Source of the DNA: Thalassospira sp. HJ
Lineage (GTDB): Bacteria; Pseudomonadota; Alphaproteobacteria; Rhodospirillales; Thalassospiraceae
Reading direction: 5' to 3'
DNA: 64,000 nucleotides
Assembly: GCF_000948415.1 (NCBI RefSeq)
Contig: NZ_JYII01000020.1
Span: 62,001-126,000 of the forward strand
Below the pieces are notes generated by a model, which ran no database searches, was not told where the DNA came from, and saw only the letters and a list, made by a program, of their open reading frames with translations. Position 1 is the stretch's first letter. Each line of letters begins with the position of its first letter. The translations under genes and the position numbers were made by a program. Shown here piece after piece: positions 1 through 8,467 of this stretch.

Positions 1-1
1 T

Positions 2-805
2 GCGGCCCAATTCCCGATCGCCGATCTTTATGTCAACACCACGCCCGCGGAAGCACGCCTTGCACTGGCTAACGCGTTTCAGGGCACCCCGACCTATCTG
101 TCCGTGAATGCCTATCTGCTGAATTTTGTCGATCGCCTTGTCCTGCTTGATGCGGGCACCAGCGACCTGATGGGCCCAGCACTGGGCAAACTTCCGGCCA
201 ACATCGTTGCATCTGGATATCATCCTGATCAGATTGATGACGTCGTGATCACCCATATTCATCCCGATCACACCGGCGGCTTAACACTCGCAGGCAAAAA
301 GGTCTTCCCCAACGCCACAGTCCATGTCCCCGAAGCGGACAAGGCCTTCTGGCTTAGTGCCGAGAACAAGGCAAATGCCCCCGAAGACACCAAGGGCTTC
401 TTTGATCAGGCCGTTGCTTCCATCAAACCATACGAAGACAGCAACAGCCTGAAAATTTACGCCCCAAACGAAGCGGCCATCGAAGGCATGGTCAACACCA
501 CATTCCGCCCCGGCCATACGCCCGGCCACAGTGCGCTTTGGATCGAAAGTAACGGCGAAAAGTTTGTTTACTGGGGTGACATCACCCATGGCGATGTCGT
601 CCAGTTTGACGATCCGAATGTCGCGATTGCCTTTGATGGCGATACGGAACTGGCGGTCAAGTCGCGTGAAGCCGCCTTTGCCGAGGCCGTTAAGGAAAAA
701 TACCTTGTTGCGGGCTGCCACGTCGCCTTCCCGGGGCTTGGTCATGTGCGCGAAGACGCAACCATGTATGACTGGGTGCCAATGAACTATCGCGCTGACG
801 TCTAA
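2..805 (+). CDS. MBL-fold metallo-hydrolase (5' end outside window)
   Basis: Metallo-beta-lactamase-fold hydrolase, probably a lactonase- or esterase-like soluble enzyme with a two-zinc centre. The metal motif THIHPDHTGG is visible about 50 residues after the in-frame GTG at 104. Further family histidines and aspartates follow in RPGHTPGHSA, WGDITHG and AGCHVAFPG. The reading frame stays open to the left edge (from base 2) and encodes plausible protein there (residues such as NTTPAEARLALANAFQG), so the gene starts upstream of the window and the GTG is internal. The substrate cannot be told. A strong terminator follows the stop codon. Confidence 0.85.
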   Translation, partial: AAQFPIADLYVNTTPAEARLALANAFQGTPTYLSVNAYLLNFVDRLVLLDAGTSDLMGPALGKLPANIVASGYHPDQIDDVVITHIHPDHTGGLTLAGKKVFPNATVHVPEADKAFWLSAENKANAPEDTKGFFDQAVASIKPYEDSNSLKIYAPNEAAIEGMVNTTFRPGHTPGHSALWIESNGEKFVYWGDITHGDVVQFDDPNVAIAFDGDTELAVKSREAAFAEAVKEKYLVAGCHVAFPGLGHVREDATMYDWVPMNYRADV

Positions 806-856
806 GACCGGGAAAATACCCCCCATCCCCACCGGTTACAAGACACCCCGTCAACG

Positions 857-896
857 CAAAAGGGCGGTCGCATCACGCGGCCGCCCTTCAAATTTT
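857..896 (+). terminator. Rho-independent terminator, probably bidirectional
   Basis: Arms AAGGGCGGTCG (860-870) and CGGCCGCCCTT (878-888) form a GC-rich stem with one wobble, followed by AAATTTTT on the plus strand and preceded by AAAA, giving a T-run on the minus strand. It separates the convergent MBL gene and puuD. Confidence 0.8.
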
Positions 897-912
897 TGCC
901 TACGAAACTTTC

Positions 913-2136
913 TTATTCCGGCATGCCCGCCCGGATCCACTGACCAAGCTGCGCGCGTTCTTCGTCGGTCATTTCCGTCAGGTTCCCCAGCGGCATGGCG
1001 CGCCCGATAACCGCCTGGGCCAGCATGCGCTGCGCATTGGCTTCGATCTGGGCCAGATCATCAAATATCACACCGGCCGGGGCCTCGTCGAACCCTTCAT
1101 CCGTCGGATTGGCGGAATGACACGTCGTGCAACGCGTCTGGACAATCGCCTGTGCATGGTCGGCGGTAATGATGTCTTCATCAGCCAGCTTCACCGCATT
1201 GGGATCGTAACTGGCAAACATCGCCAGCACCGCCATGCCGACAGCTGCAGCCGGAAGTTGCCATGCAATCGCCTTGCCGGTGCCACCAGCGTTGCGGGTG
1301 TTAAAGAAGTGGCGCACCAACCCGCCAATGATCAGGATCAGCCCGACAATCAGCCAGGACTGATCGTGCGAGAACAGCATCGAATAGTGGTTGCTGATCA
1401 TCATCAGCAAGACCGGCAGGGTCAGATAGTTGTTATGGGTCGACCGTTGCTTGGCCTGCAGCCCCAATGCCGGATCGGGCTTTTCACCGGCCATCAGGCT
1501 GGCGACGACCTTTTTCTGATTGGGAATAATGATGCGAAACACGTTGGCCGCCATGATCGTGCCGATCATCGCACCGACATGGATAAACGCCCCGCGCCCG
1601 CTAAAAACATGGGTAAACAGATAGGCCGCGGCCATGATCAGGACAAATAGTGCGACTGCAAGCTTGCCGGTACTTTTGCCAATCGGGCTTTTGCAGATGA
1701 TGTCATAGATCACCCAGCCGGCGAACAGGCTGCCAAGACCAATCAGGATCGCATCCATCTTGGTCAGCGCCAGAACACTCGGATCGATCAGATAGCTTTC
1801 GGCACTCCAGTAATACATGGTGACCAAAAGCGCAAAACCGGTAATCCAGGTGAAATAGGCTTCGTATTTGAACCAGTGCAGCTCGGGCGGCATGGAACTG
1901 GGCGCGACCATCCATTTGTTCACATGATAAAAGCCGCCGCCATGCACCATCCAGGCTTCGCCATAAACGCCTTCATCCATGCCCGGGCGCTTGCGCAGAC
2001 TAAGGTCCAGCCACACGAAATAGAATGAAGACCCGATCCAGGCGATGCCTGTAATCAAATGCGCCCAGCGCAGGATCAGATTGATCCAGTCCTGAAACAG
2101 AATATCCACGGTGCTTGAAACCTCCGTCTCGCCCAT
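913..2136 (-). CDS. puuD: Urate oxidase/hydroxylase PuuD, membrane form with C-terminal cytochrome c domain
   Basis: Oxidises urate to 5-hydroxyisourate in the inner membrane, passing electrons to a haem c domain rather than straight to oxygen as cofactor-free uricase does. The first ~310 residues are strongly hydrophobic with several membrane segments and the family's N-terminal signature (HLITGIAWIGSSFYFVWLD, HVNKWMVAPS). A single CTTCH haem-binding site lies at residues 336-340, followed by a Met-containing C-terminal segment typical of class I cytochromes. Length (407 aa) fits the family. It lies apart from the other purine genes (7.2-21.8 kb) and diverges from a LysR regulator, which may control it. 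No classical uricase is seen in the window, so PuuD most likely fills that step. Confidence 0.93.
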   Translation of the reverse strand: MGETEVSSTVDILFQDWINLILRWAHLITGIAWIGSSFYFVWLDLSLRKRPGMDEGVYGEAWMVHGGGFYHVNKWMVAPSSMPPELHWFKYEAYFTWITGFALLVTMYYWSAESYLIDPSVLALTKMDAILIGLGSLFAGWVIYDIICKSPIGKSTGKLAVALFVLIMAAAYLFTHVFSGRGAFIHVGAMIGTIMAANVFRIIIPNQKKVVASLMAGEKPDPALGLQAKQRSTHNNYLTLPVLLMMISNHYSMLFSHDQSWLIVGLILIIGGLVRHFFNTRNAGGTGKAIAWQLPAAAVGMAVLAMFASYDPNAVKLADEDIITADHAQAIVQTRCTTCHSANPTDEGFDEAPAGVIFDDLAQIEANAQRMLAQAVIGRAMPLGNLTEMTDEERAQLGQWIRAGMPE

Positions 2137-2396
2137 GCGCGGTTTCCGGCGCGCTGGCAGCCCTGCCTTGATGATGCCCCGGGGCCCTTGATGCGGCTCT
2201 GATGGCGCTATTTTGCCCGGGTTGCGTCCAGTCGATCTGTTTTCTGTCCTAACACAGTCCCCCGACCGCCTCTATTATTTAGGGGCCGAGCATAATCGAA
2301 ATTACTTTCAAAATAATCTTTAAAATGGCAGAGTGTGGCCGCCAAATTGAACATATAATGATTTAAAAAACCCAGACGTCAGGAGCTTCCCGCGCC
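2137..2396. promoter_or_regulatory. Divergent puuD/LysR control region
   Basis: This 260-bp gap between divergent genes is AT-rich in its right half (2275-2375), unlike the flanking coding DNA. The direct repeat ATAATC occurs at 2292-2297 and again at 2313-2318, enclosing a GAAA-TTAC-TTTC dyad, and TATAAT-like sequence lies near 2354. This is where a LysR operator and both promoters would be expected; exact sites are inference. Confidence 0.4.
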
Positions 2397-3308
2397 ATGT
2401 CCGACTTTGAGGACATCCAGATTTTTGTCCGTGTTGCCGAACTTGGCAACCTTTCTGCTGCCGGGCGTGAATTGCGCCATTCGGCGGCCGTGGTGTCAAA
2501 CCGGATTGCCCGCCTTGAAGAACGGCTAGGTGTGCGCTTGCTCAATCGGACCACGCGCCGGGTCAATCTGACGACCGAAGGCGATGTTTATTACCGGCAC
2601 TGCCTGCGCATTCTATCGGAAATGCAGGAAGCCGAAAACGCCATCGCCAATCAGAAAAACACCACCCGCGGCCCGGTCACGCTGACCTGTCCGGTGGCGT
2701 TTGGCAACAAATACGTCGCCCCGATCATTCCGAAATTCGTCGAACAGAACCCGGATGTGCAAATCCGCCTGCATCTGTCTGACCGGCTGCTCGACCTGCT
2801 GCAAGACAAGGTCGATCTGGCGATCCGCATTGCCGAACTTAAGGAAAGCTCGCTGATTGTGCGCAAGCTCGCGGCCAACAAACGCATGCTGGTCGCAAGC
2901 CCGGATTATCTTGAAAAGAACGGCACACCCAAGGTGCCTGCAGACCTTCTTAATCACAATTGCCTGCTACTGCGCTTCCCGGGATCACAGCAATATCAAT
3001 GGACGCTGCAAGGCCCGAGCGATGACGCCCCGGTGACCCTGGCGGTCGCCGGTTCGATGGATTCAGATAACAGCGAAGTCCTGACCCGCTGGTGCCTTGA
3101 CGGCCATGGTATTTCATTGAAATCGAACTGGGAAGTCGACGAATATCTGCGCGACGGGCGCCTCAAACGCGTCCTGCCCGATTGCCAGCCGCCATCCCAT
3201 GCGGTTTATACGCTCTATCCGGAAAACCGCTATCTGCCGACCCGCGTGCGCGCCTTTGTTGATTTTCTGGTCGCCGAATTTGGCGGCACACCGCCTTGGG
3301 AACGCTGA
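2397..3308 (+). CDS. LysR-family transcriptional regulator
   Basis: DNA-binding regulator of 303 residues, the usual LysR size. The N-terminal winged helix-turn-helix is clear (FVRVAELGNLSAAGRELRHS, then VSNRIARLEERLGVRLLNRT, residues about 10-55), followed by a two-lobed periplasmic-binding-protein-like effector domain. It belongs to the group that includes many CrgA/DmlR-like regulators judging by the N-terminal pattern. It is transcribed away from puuD, and LysR proteins usually control their divergent neighbour, so regulation of puuD by a purine intermediate is a reasonable inference; the effector is unknown. An AGGAG-type ribosome site precedes the ATG. Confidence 0.88.
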   Translation: MSDFEDIQIFVRVAELGNLSAAGRELRHSAAVVSNRIARLEERLGVRLLNRTTRRVNLTTEGDVYYRHCLRILSEMQEAENAIANQKNTTRGPVTLTCPVAFGNKYVAPIIPKFVEQNPDVQIRLHLSDRLLDLLQDKVDLAIRIAELKESSLIVRKLAANKRMLVASPDYLEKNGTPKVPADLLNHNCLLLRFPGSQQYQWTLQGPSDDAPVTLAVAGSMDSDNSEVLTRWCLDGHGISLKSNWEVDEYLRDGRLKRVLPDCQPPSHAVYTLYPENRYLPTRVRAFVDFLVAEFGGTPPWER

Positions 3309-3324
3309 ATAAACAACGCTAAAC

Positions 3325-3358
3325 GAAAAACGCCCCGACATCCGTTCGGGGCGTTTTT
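3325..3358. terminator. Bidirectional Rho-independent terminator
   Basis: CGCCCCGA (3331-3338) pairs with TCGGGGCG (3346-3353); A-run on the left and TTTTT on the right. It ends both the LysR gene and the convergent deacetylase-like gene. Confidence 0.88.
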
Positions 3359-3376
3359 GTATTCGATTGGGCTGGC

Positions 3377-4414
3377 CTAGTTTTTGGCAAGCTCAAGATA
3401 GCCGCTCAACACGGCCGCAACATTCAGCCCGATCACGTCATGAGCATAGCCACCTTCCATGGTGAACATGGTTTTAAGGCCAAGCCGCCCGATCATCTGA
3501 CCAATACGGTTGAAATCATCGGTCTGGAGCTTGAAGTCGCAAATCGGTTCGGCCTCATGGGCATCCACACCAAGGGCGACCACCAGCGCATCAGCCTGCC
3601 AGGTCAGAAGTTTCTGCATCGCCTTGGCAAAGCCAGCGCCCCAGGCACCAAAATCACTGCCGCCTGGCAGCGGCACATTAAGGTTCGCCCCCTGCCCGTC
3701 ATTGCGGCCGGTTTCATTGGCATAGCCCATGAAGAACGGGAACTGATGGGTCGGGTCGGCATGGATCGAAATCGTCAGAACGTCCCCGCGCTCATAGAAA
3801 ATATCCTGCGCGCCATTCCCATGATGGTAGTCGATATCAAGGATGGCGACCTTTTTCGCACCCTTGGAAATCATGTGCTGGGCGGCGATGGCAGCATTAT
3901 TCAAGAAGCAATAACCGCCATAGCGATTGGCATGCGCGTGATGCCCGGGCGGACGGGTCAGGGCAAAGGAGGATTCACCATCGCTCCAGGCTGCGTCGGC
4001 GGCCGATATGGTTGTTTGCGCCCCCCAATAGGCGGCCTTCCATGTGCCTTGCGTGATCGGGGTATCCGATGAAATGGCATATTGCCCCAGACGCGCACTG
4101 ATATGTTCGGGCTTGCCGCCGGAAAAACCACCGGTCGGCCAGACATAGGGGAACGCATCGCCCTTATTGCCGGCCTTGGTCCAGCTATCCCACGCGGTTT
4201 GAAGGAAATCGATATAGTCGGGATCATGGATGGCGCGGATCGGGTCCATGCCGTGATCCTTGGGATCAAACAGCTGCGCCTTGATCGCATGCGCCACTGC
4301 ATCGCGAATGATCGGAATGCGTCGCGCGTTTTCAAAACACGGTACCATACGGCCGTGATGCATTTCGCCTGCCCCGTCATGGGCATCGTGACGCGAATTG
4401 AAGAAAACCCGCAT
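3377..4414 (-). CDS. Histone-deacetylase-family amidohydrolase (acetylpolyamine amidohydrolase-like)
   Basis: Zinc-dependent deacetylase of 345 residues; bacterial members usually remove acetyl groups from polyamines or other small amides. The catalytic signature is intact: RPPGHHAHANRYGGYCFLNN gives the paired active-site histidines, ILDIDYHHGNGAQDIFY gives the zinc Asp and His, and SIHADP follows. The N-terminal MRVFFNSRHDAHDG and the DPDYIDFL segment match acetylpolyamine amidohydrolases more than acetoin-utilisation AcuC. The ATG at 4414 has an AGGAGAG ribosome site at good spacing. It appears monocistronic. Substrate is an inference from family resemblance. Confidence 0.88.
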   Translation of the reverse strand: MRVFFNSRHDAHDGAGEMHHGRMVPCFENARRIPIIRDAVAHAIKAQLFDPKDHGMDPIRAIHDPDYIDFLQTAWDSWTKAGNKGDAFPYVWPTGGFSGGKPEHISARLGQYAISSDTPITQGTWKAAYWGAQTTISAADAAWSDGESSFALTRPPGHHAHANRYGGYCFLNNAAIAAQHMISKGAKKVAILDIDYHHGNGAQDIFYERGDVLTISIHADPTHQFPFFMGYANETGRNDGQGANLNVPLPGGSDFGAWGAGFAKAMQKLLTWQADALVVALGVDAHEAEPICDFKLQTDDFNRIGQMIGRLGLKTMFTMEGGYAHDVIGLNVAAVLSGYLELAKN

Positions 4415-4491
4415 GGCACCGCTCTCCTACTAAAACTTTCTATCGGCCACCATCATGACGCCCGATGTGACGTGTTGCACGCAGAAAGCGG

Positions 4492-5661
4492 CTATTTCTT
4501 GGCGGTATAAAGCAGTTTTTCGATGGTATCGAGGAACACACCAAGCTGATTGCGCAGGTTTTCCGACTGATCGGCAAGACGGCCCGCCATGTCGCGCGTG
4601 GTGTCGGCGGCCTCACCCGTGCGTCCGGCCATGTCGGAAACCACAGTGATATTGTCGGTCACTTCCTGTGCGCCACCCGATGCCTGCTCGACATTACGCG
4701 TGATGTTGGACGACAGGTTTGCCTGGGTTTCGACATTGCCCGAAATCGTGTCCGAACGGGCGGCCAGATCATCAATCACACCGGCAATTTCGCGGATCGA
4801 ACCGACAGACTGCTCGATCGCGGTCTGGATGTCCTGAACCTTTTCCTCGATGCTTTCGGTCGCCTTGCTGGTCTGGTTGGCAAGCCCCTTGACCTCGTTT
4901 GCGACAACCGCAAAGCCCTTGCCGGCTTCACCCGCACGGGCCGCCTCGATGGTGGCGTTCAGCGCAAGCAGGTTGGTCTGGGCGGCGATATCGCGGATGA
5001 AACTGACCACTTCAACAATCTCGCCAGCCGCAGTTTCAAGCTGACCAATACGGCCATCGGTTTCCTGGGCAAGGCCGTTGGCGCGGTTGGCAATTTCAAC
5101 CGATTCACGAGCCTGCTGGGAAACATCACGGATCGATTCATTAAGCTCTTCGGATGCCACGGAAAGTTCGCTGACATTGGCCGCCGTCTGGCGGGCTGCT
5201 GCCGCGACATTGGTCGAACGCGAACTGGTTTCATGGGCGATGGAATTGGCATCCCCCGATGCCTCAGCCAGGGCAGAGGCGGCATTGGCAATATCATCAA
5301 CAGCGGCAAAAGAACCGCTTTTGAATTCATCAAGGATATCGGCAAAGCCCGAAAGCTTCTGTTCGATCGAGGCACTGGCCGCATTGATGCGCTTGGCCGA
5401 AGACAGATATTCCCCAACCAGCCCGGTCTCGACGATGCGCCGGTAATAGCGGTTTTCCGAAACCGCCCCCATCGATGCAGCACTTTCGCGCAGGAACGCG
5501 TCATTGCGGTCAATCAGACGGTTGATCGCAATGAACAGTTCGCGCATGTCCGGATGACTGTCGACATTGGTAATGCGGGCTTCGTAATCACCATCGGCTG
5601 CGGCCAGAACCACATCCAGTGCTTTTTTGATACCTGATTTTGAACCACCAAATAGCGACAT
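4492..5661 (-). CDS. Cytoplasmic methyl-accepting chemotaxis protein, signalling half of a split Aer-like receptor
   Basis: Chemoreceptor of 389 residues without membrane segments or a periplasmic domain. After an N-terminal HAMP-like/helical part (about residues 1-120) comes a full MCP signalling domain whose hairpin tip is readable ([20 protein letters not shown]), followed by a long coiled coil. I start it at ATG 5661 (MSLFGGSK), which has GAGG five bases upstream; a GTG at 5700 would add 13 residues but lacks such a site. It directly follows a PAS protein of Aer type, so the pair probably form an energy/redox taxis receptor whose sensor and signalling domains are separate polypeptides. 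No C-terminal CheR-tethering pentapeptide is evident. Confidence 0.88.
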   Translation of the reverse strand: MSLFGGSKSGIKKALDVVLAAADGDYEARITNVDSHPDMRELFIAINRLIDRNDAFLRESAASMGAVSENRYYRRIVETGLVGEYLSSAKRINAASASIEQKLSGFADILDEFKSGSFAAVDDIANAASALAEASGDANSIAHETSSRSTNVAAAARQTAANVSELSVASEELNESIRDVSQQARESVEIANRANGLAQETDGRIGQLETAAGEIVEVVSFIRDIAAQTNLLALNATIEAARAGEAGKGFAVVANEVKGLANQTSKATESIEEKVQDIQTAIEQSVGSIREIAGVIDDLAARSDTISGNVETQANLSSNITRNVEQASGGAQEVTDNITVVSDMAGRTGEAADTTRDMAGRLADQSENLRNQLGVFLDTIEKLLYTAKK

Positions 5662-5712
5662 TAGAACCTCGAACCTTCGATTTCGGGGGTGGGGAGCCAC
5701 CCGGGGATACGT

Positions 5713-6246
5713 CTAAAGACTTTGAACAAACCTGTCGTAGGACAAGCCCATGTCAGAAAGCTTCTTTTCCAGGGCCGCAAAGGCCTCATTCATGCCGTCC
5801 TTGCGATTGGGCACGCTGTCTTCGATCTCGCAAAGCTCCGCATAAAGCGGAATGATCTTTTCGCTAAGAACCTTCGGATCAGGGACCCGGCGGTTGGAAT
5901 GGTACCCAACCACGTTGTGACTGGCGTCAAAGGTTGGCGTCACATGGGCATAGACCCAGTAATGGTCACCGTTGCTCGCCATATTCACGACATAGGCAAA
6001 GATCTCGTGACCGGAAGAAATCCGGTCCCACAAAAGCTTGAAAATGCAGCGCGGCATATCCGGATGGCGAATGAGCGCATGCGGCTTTCCGAGAACGTCA
6101 CCTTCGGAATAATCAGAAAGGCGCAAGAACACCTCATTAGCATAGGTAATGTGCCCTTTGAGATCGGTCTTGCTGACGATCAATTCATCCGGTTTGAAAT
6201 GGCGTTCCCTTCCCGAAGGCTGAATGCCTGAAGGCTTGTCGCTCAC
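5713..6246 (-). CDS. PAS-domain protein, Aer-type sensor
   Basis: Small (177 aa) sensor protein with one PAS domain at about residues 20-130. The pattern ANEVFLRLSDYSEGDVLGKP then HALIRHPDMPRCIFKLLW closely follows the FAD-binding PAS domain of Aer aerotaxis receptors. The remaining C-terminal ~45 residues are helical and charged. Translation seems to start at GTG 6246 because no in-frame ATG precedes the PAS fold. It is upstream of the MCP with a 51-bp gap and likely co-transcribed. FAD binding and aerotaxis are inferred from family likeness. Confidence 0.83.
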   Translation of the reverse strand: MSDKPSGIQPSGRERHFKPDELIVSKTDLKGHITYANEVFLRLSDYSEGDVLGKPHALIRHPDMPRCIFKLLWDRISSGHEIFAYVVNMASNGDHYWVYAHVTPTFDASHNVVGYHSNRRVPDPKVLSEKIIPLYAELCEIEDSVPNRKDGMNEAFAALEKKLSDMGLSYDRFVQSL

Positions 6247-6677
6247 CTTTTAGACCCCGATACTTTTTTTAATTGAAACACTCGGACAACCTTAGGCTGC
6301 CAAGAGTATTGTTTAACTTATTATGATGTATAAATGACAGTACTAACTGAATACACTAGGTTTTCATACGCTTCTTTCTCAATATCTAACAGACAAATCT
6401 GGAATTATTATTGGATAAAGCATTATCGCCCCCCCCACTATTCAACCCTTGATTGTTACAGAAGGCTTCATAGAGGCGTAATCACTTCATCAACCAAGAG
6501 ATGCAAGGCGCCGAACTTGCCGAATCCGGAAATGATGGAATGAACCACCGACTGGAAACCGGGTTGAGCATCACAAAACATCCAGACGCGACCTGATTGC
6601 CGCAAACAGGAATTCTGCACGTCTGTAATAATTTCATGTATCATCAACCGAAACGGGAACCGTCAGGAACACAGCGG
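6247..6677. other. Intergenic region, no convincing gene
   Basis: About 430 bp, clearly richer in A+T than its neighbours, between divergent transcription units. A plus-strand open stretch at 6334-6543 has no ribosome site and unusual composition and is not called. A run of eight C lies at 6430-6437. It must hold promoters for the PAS/MCP operon and for the 6678 gene, but I could not place boxes with confidence. Confidence 0.4.
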
Positions 6678-7049
6678 ATGACGAAAGATCTTCGGAATTT
6701 TCCATATCGCGTCGTCATACATGAAAAGCATTCCGCGCAAGGGGTGCTCGACTGGCTCGACGTCAATGTCCTGAGCAAGAACTGGACGATGGGCATTCGC
6801 AACATCGAAATCCCGCGTGGCGATTCGTCCGATCCTATTGTTGATATGGTGATCTATTTCAATCGCCGCGAAGACATGGAACGCTTCCGCGACAAGTGGG
6901 CGGGCAAGACCCGCGAACACAAGGTCAAGCTGCATGGCTGGCGCGCGGCCCTGTACGCGCTGTTTCATCTGCGCACCGAAATGGTCGCCTATGAAAAGGC
7001 TGCGGAACCCAAGGCCAAGAAGCCCGACCCTGCAAAGAAGCACGGCTAG
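6678..7049 (+). CDS. Conserved-looking small protein of unknown function
   Basis: 123-residue soluble protein, not recognised. It has a mixed alpha/beta look: an N-terminal strand FPYRVVIHEK, then a tryptophan- and aspartate-rich middle, an IVDMVIYFN strand, then a basic helix containing KLHGWRAALYAL, and a Lys/Pro/Ala-rich tail. No signal peptide or membrane segment. Start is ATG 6678 (MTKDLRNF) with AGGA about nine bases before; an upstream ATG at 6597 would add residues of poor quality. Codon use matches neighbours, so it is likely real. Confidence 0.6.
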   Translation: MTKDLRNFPYRVVIHEKHSAQGVLDWLDVNVLSKNWTMGIRNIEIPRGDSSDPIVDMVIYFNRREDMERFRDKWAGKTREHKVKLHGWRAALYALFHLRTEMVAYEKAAEPKAKKPDPAKKHG

Positions 7050-7102
7050 ATCACATATCAGGTGGTCGCAACTTCTCCGGTGCGACTACTCACAACCTGC
7101 CA

Positions 7103-7140
7103 AGAAAAAAGCCCCGCGCAAATGAATGCACGGGGCTTCG
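7103..7140 (-). terminator. Terminator of the purine transport/degradation operon
   Basis: On the minus strand AAGCCCCGTGCA pairs with TGCGCGGGGCTT (7109-7138) and is followed by TTTTTTCTTGG. It lies 35 bp after the stop of the substrate-binding protein gene. Confidence 0.85.
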
Positions 7141-7175
7141 TCATTTGACCGATCCGGATGGATCGGAAATTCGAC

Positions 7176-8258
7176 TTATTTCGGCAGTTCGGCATCGATG
7201 CCTTTGATGTACCAGTCCATACCCAGCAGCATGCCGTCATCAGCAACTTCGCCTTCTGCGACACGCAGTTCGCCGGTCTGATCATAGATCGGGCCGGTGA
7301 ACGGGTGGAATTCACCCGAAGAGATTTTGGCAGCGGTTTCTTCTGCCAGTGCTTTCACGTCGTCAGGCATGTTGGTGTACGGTGCCATTTCGACCATGCC
7401 GGTGTTGATGCCACCCCAGGTGTCGGTGGATTCCCAGGTACCGTCGGCAACAGCCTTGGCACGGGCAACATAGTAGCTGTCCCAGTTATCAACGATCGCG
7501 GTCAGCTGTGCTTTCGGTGCGAACTTGATCATGTCAGACGCCTGACCGAAGCCAAGAACGCCACGGTTTTCAGCAACCTGAAGCGGTGCCGGGCTGTCGG
7601 TGTGCTGAACCATGATGTCTGCACCCTGATCAATCAGCGCCTTGGCCGCATCGCCTTCCTTGCCCGGATCGTACCAGGTGTTGGCCCAAACGATTTTGAC
7701 TTCAACGTCCGGGTTAACCGACCATGCACCCATCATGAAGGAGTTGATGCCACGGACAACTTCCGGGATCGGGAAGGAACCGACATAACCCACAACGTTC
7801 GACTTGGTCATTTTACCGGCGATCACGCCAGCAACATAACGGCCTTCATAGAAACGTGCCGCATAGGTCGACAGGTTGTCGGCGCGCTTGTAACCGGTTG
7901 CATGTTCGAATTTGACATCCGGGAACTGCTTGGCAACTTTTTCGGTCGGGTTCATGTAACCGAACGAGGTGGTGAAGATCAGGTTGTGGCCGGTCTGGGC
8001 CATCTGACGGATCACGCGTTCTGCGTCGGCACCTTCCGGAACGCTTTCAACAAAACTGGTTGAAGCAGCATCACCGAGTTCGGCTTCAATCGCCTGACGG
8101 CCGATGTCGTGGCGATAGGACCAACCGTGGTCACCAATCGGGCCGACATAGACAAAACCGACTTTAACGTCTTCGGCCTGGGCTGCACCCATGCCGGTTG
8201 CGAGGGCACCAACAGCCGCAACGGCGGCAAGTGTGCGCTTCACGAGGCTTGCATTCAT
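7176..8258 (-). CDS. BMP-family ABC transporter substrate-binding protein (purine/nucleoside type)
   Basis: Periplasmic binding protein of 360 residues with a Sec signal peptide (KRTLAAVAAVGALATGMG, cleavage near AQA-ED at about residue 25). The BMP/PnrA-family fold is recognisable from VGFVYVGPIGDHGWSYRHD and VGYVGSFPIPEVVRGINSF. Start chosen at ATG 8258 with AGGGAG nine bases before it. It is the last gene of the operon running from uraH, behind its own ATPase and two permeases, and next to xanthine dehydrogenase and guanine deaminase, so its ligand is probably a purine base, nucleoside or urate. A strong hairpin block precedes it and a terminator follows, suggesting it is expressed at a different level from the membrane components. 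Confidence 0.9.
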   Translation of the reverse strand: MNASLVKRTLAAVAAVGALATGMGAAQAEDVKVGFVYVGPIGDHGWSYRHDIGRQAIEAELGDAASTSFVESVPEGADAERVIRQMAQTGHNLIFTTSFGYMNPTEKVAKQFPDVKFEHATGYKRADNLSTYAARFYEGRYVAGVIAGKMTKSNVVGYVGSFPIPEVVRGINSFMMGAWSVNPDVEVKIVWANTWYDPGKEGDAAKALIDQGADIMVQHTDSPAPLQVAENRGVLGFGQASDMIKFAPKAQLTAIVDNWDSYYVARAKAVADGTWESTDTWGGINTGMVEMAPYTNMPDDVKALAEETAAKISSGEFHPFTGPIYDQTGELRVAEGEVADDGMLLGMDWYIKGIDAELPK

Positions 8259-8339
8259 AATTTCAGTCTCCCTGTTAGACACTCAATCAGGATTTATACG
8301 TAATTCCTGATCGCAATCAATGACGCGTTCCTGCACAAA

Positions 8340-8445
8340 CCAAATCTCACACAAACCGGCCAGGCTGTGCCCGGCTTGTGTGAGGTTTGGCAAGTACAGT
8401 CTTCCTCCCGGTCGGGCCGAAACATCATTTGACGTGTTTCGGTCC
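8340..8445 (-). other. Two tandem stem-loops between permease gene and binding-protein gene
   Basis: Two strong inverted repeats lie in the 209-bp gap. The larger has 20-nt arms (8340-8359 and 8371-8390, 18 pairs plus G-U) around an 11-nt loop. The smaller pairs GGGCCGAAACA (8414-8424) with TGTTTCGGTCC (8435-8445). Neither is followed by a proper T-run on the minus strand. Such blocks in transporter operons often mark attenuation or protected 3' ends that let the binding protein be made in excess; that role is inference. Confidence 0.65.
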
Positions 8446-8467
8446 CGCACACAAAGCCGCCCAATCC

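Noticed and set aside
6334-6543. 69-codon plus-strand frame in the gap before the 6678 gene
   Set aside because: No ribosome site, poor codon use, crosses the promoter region of the divergent PAS/MCP operon.
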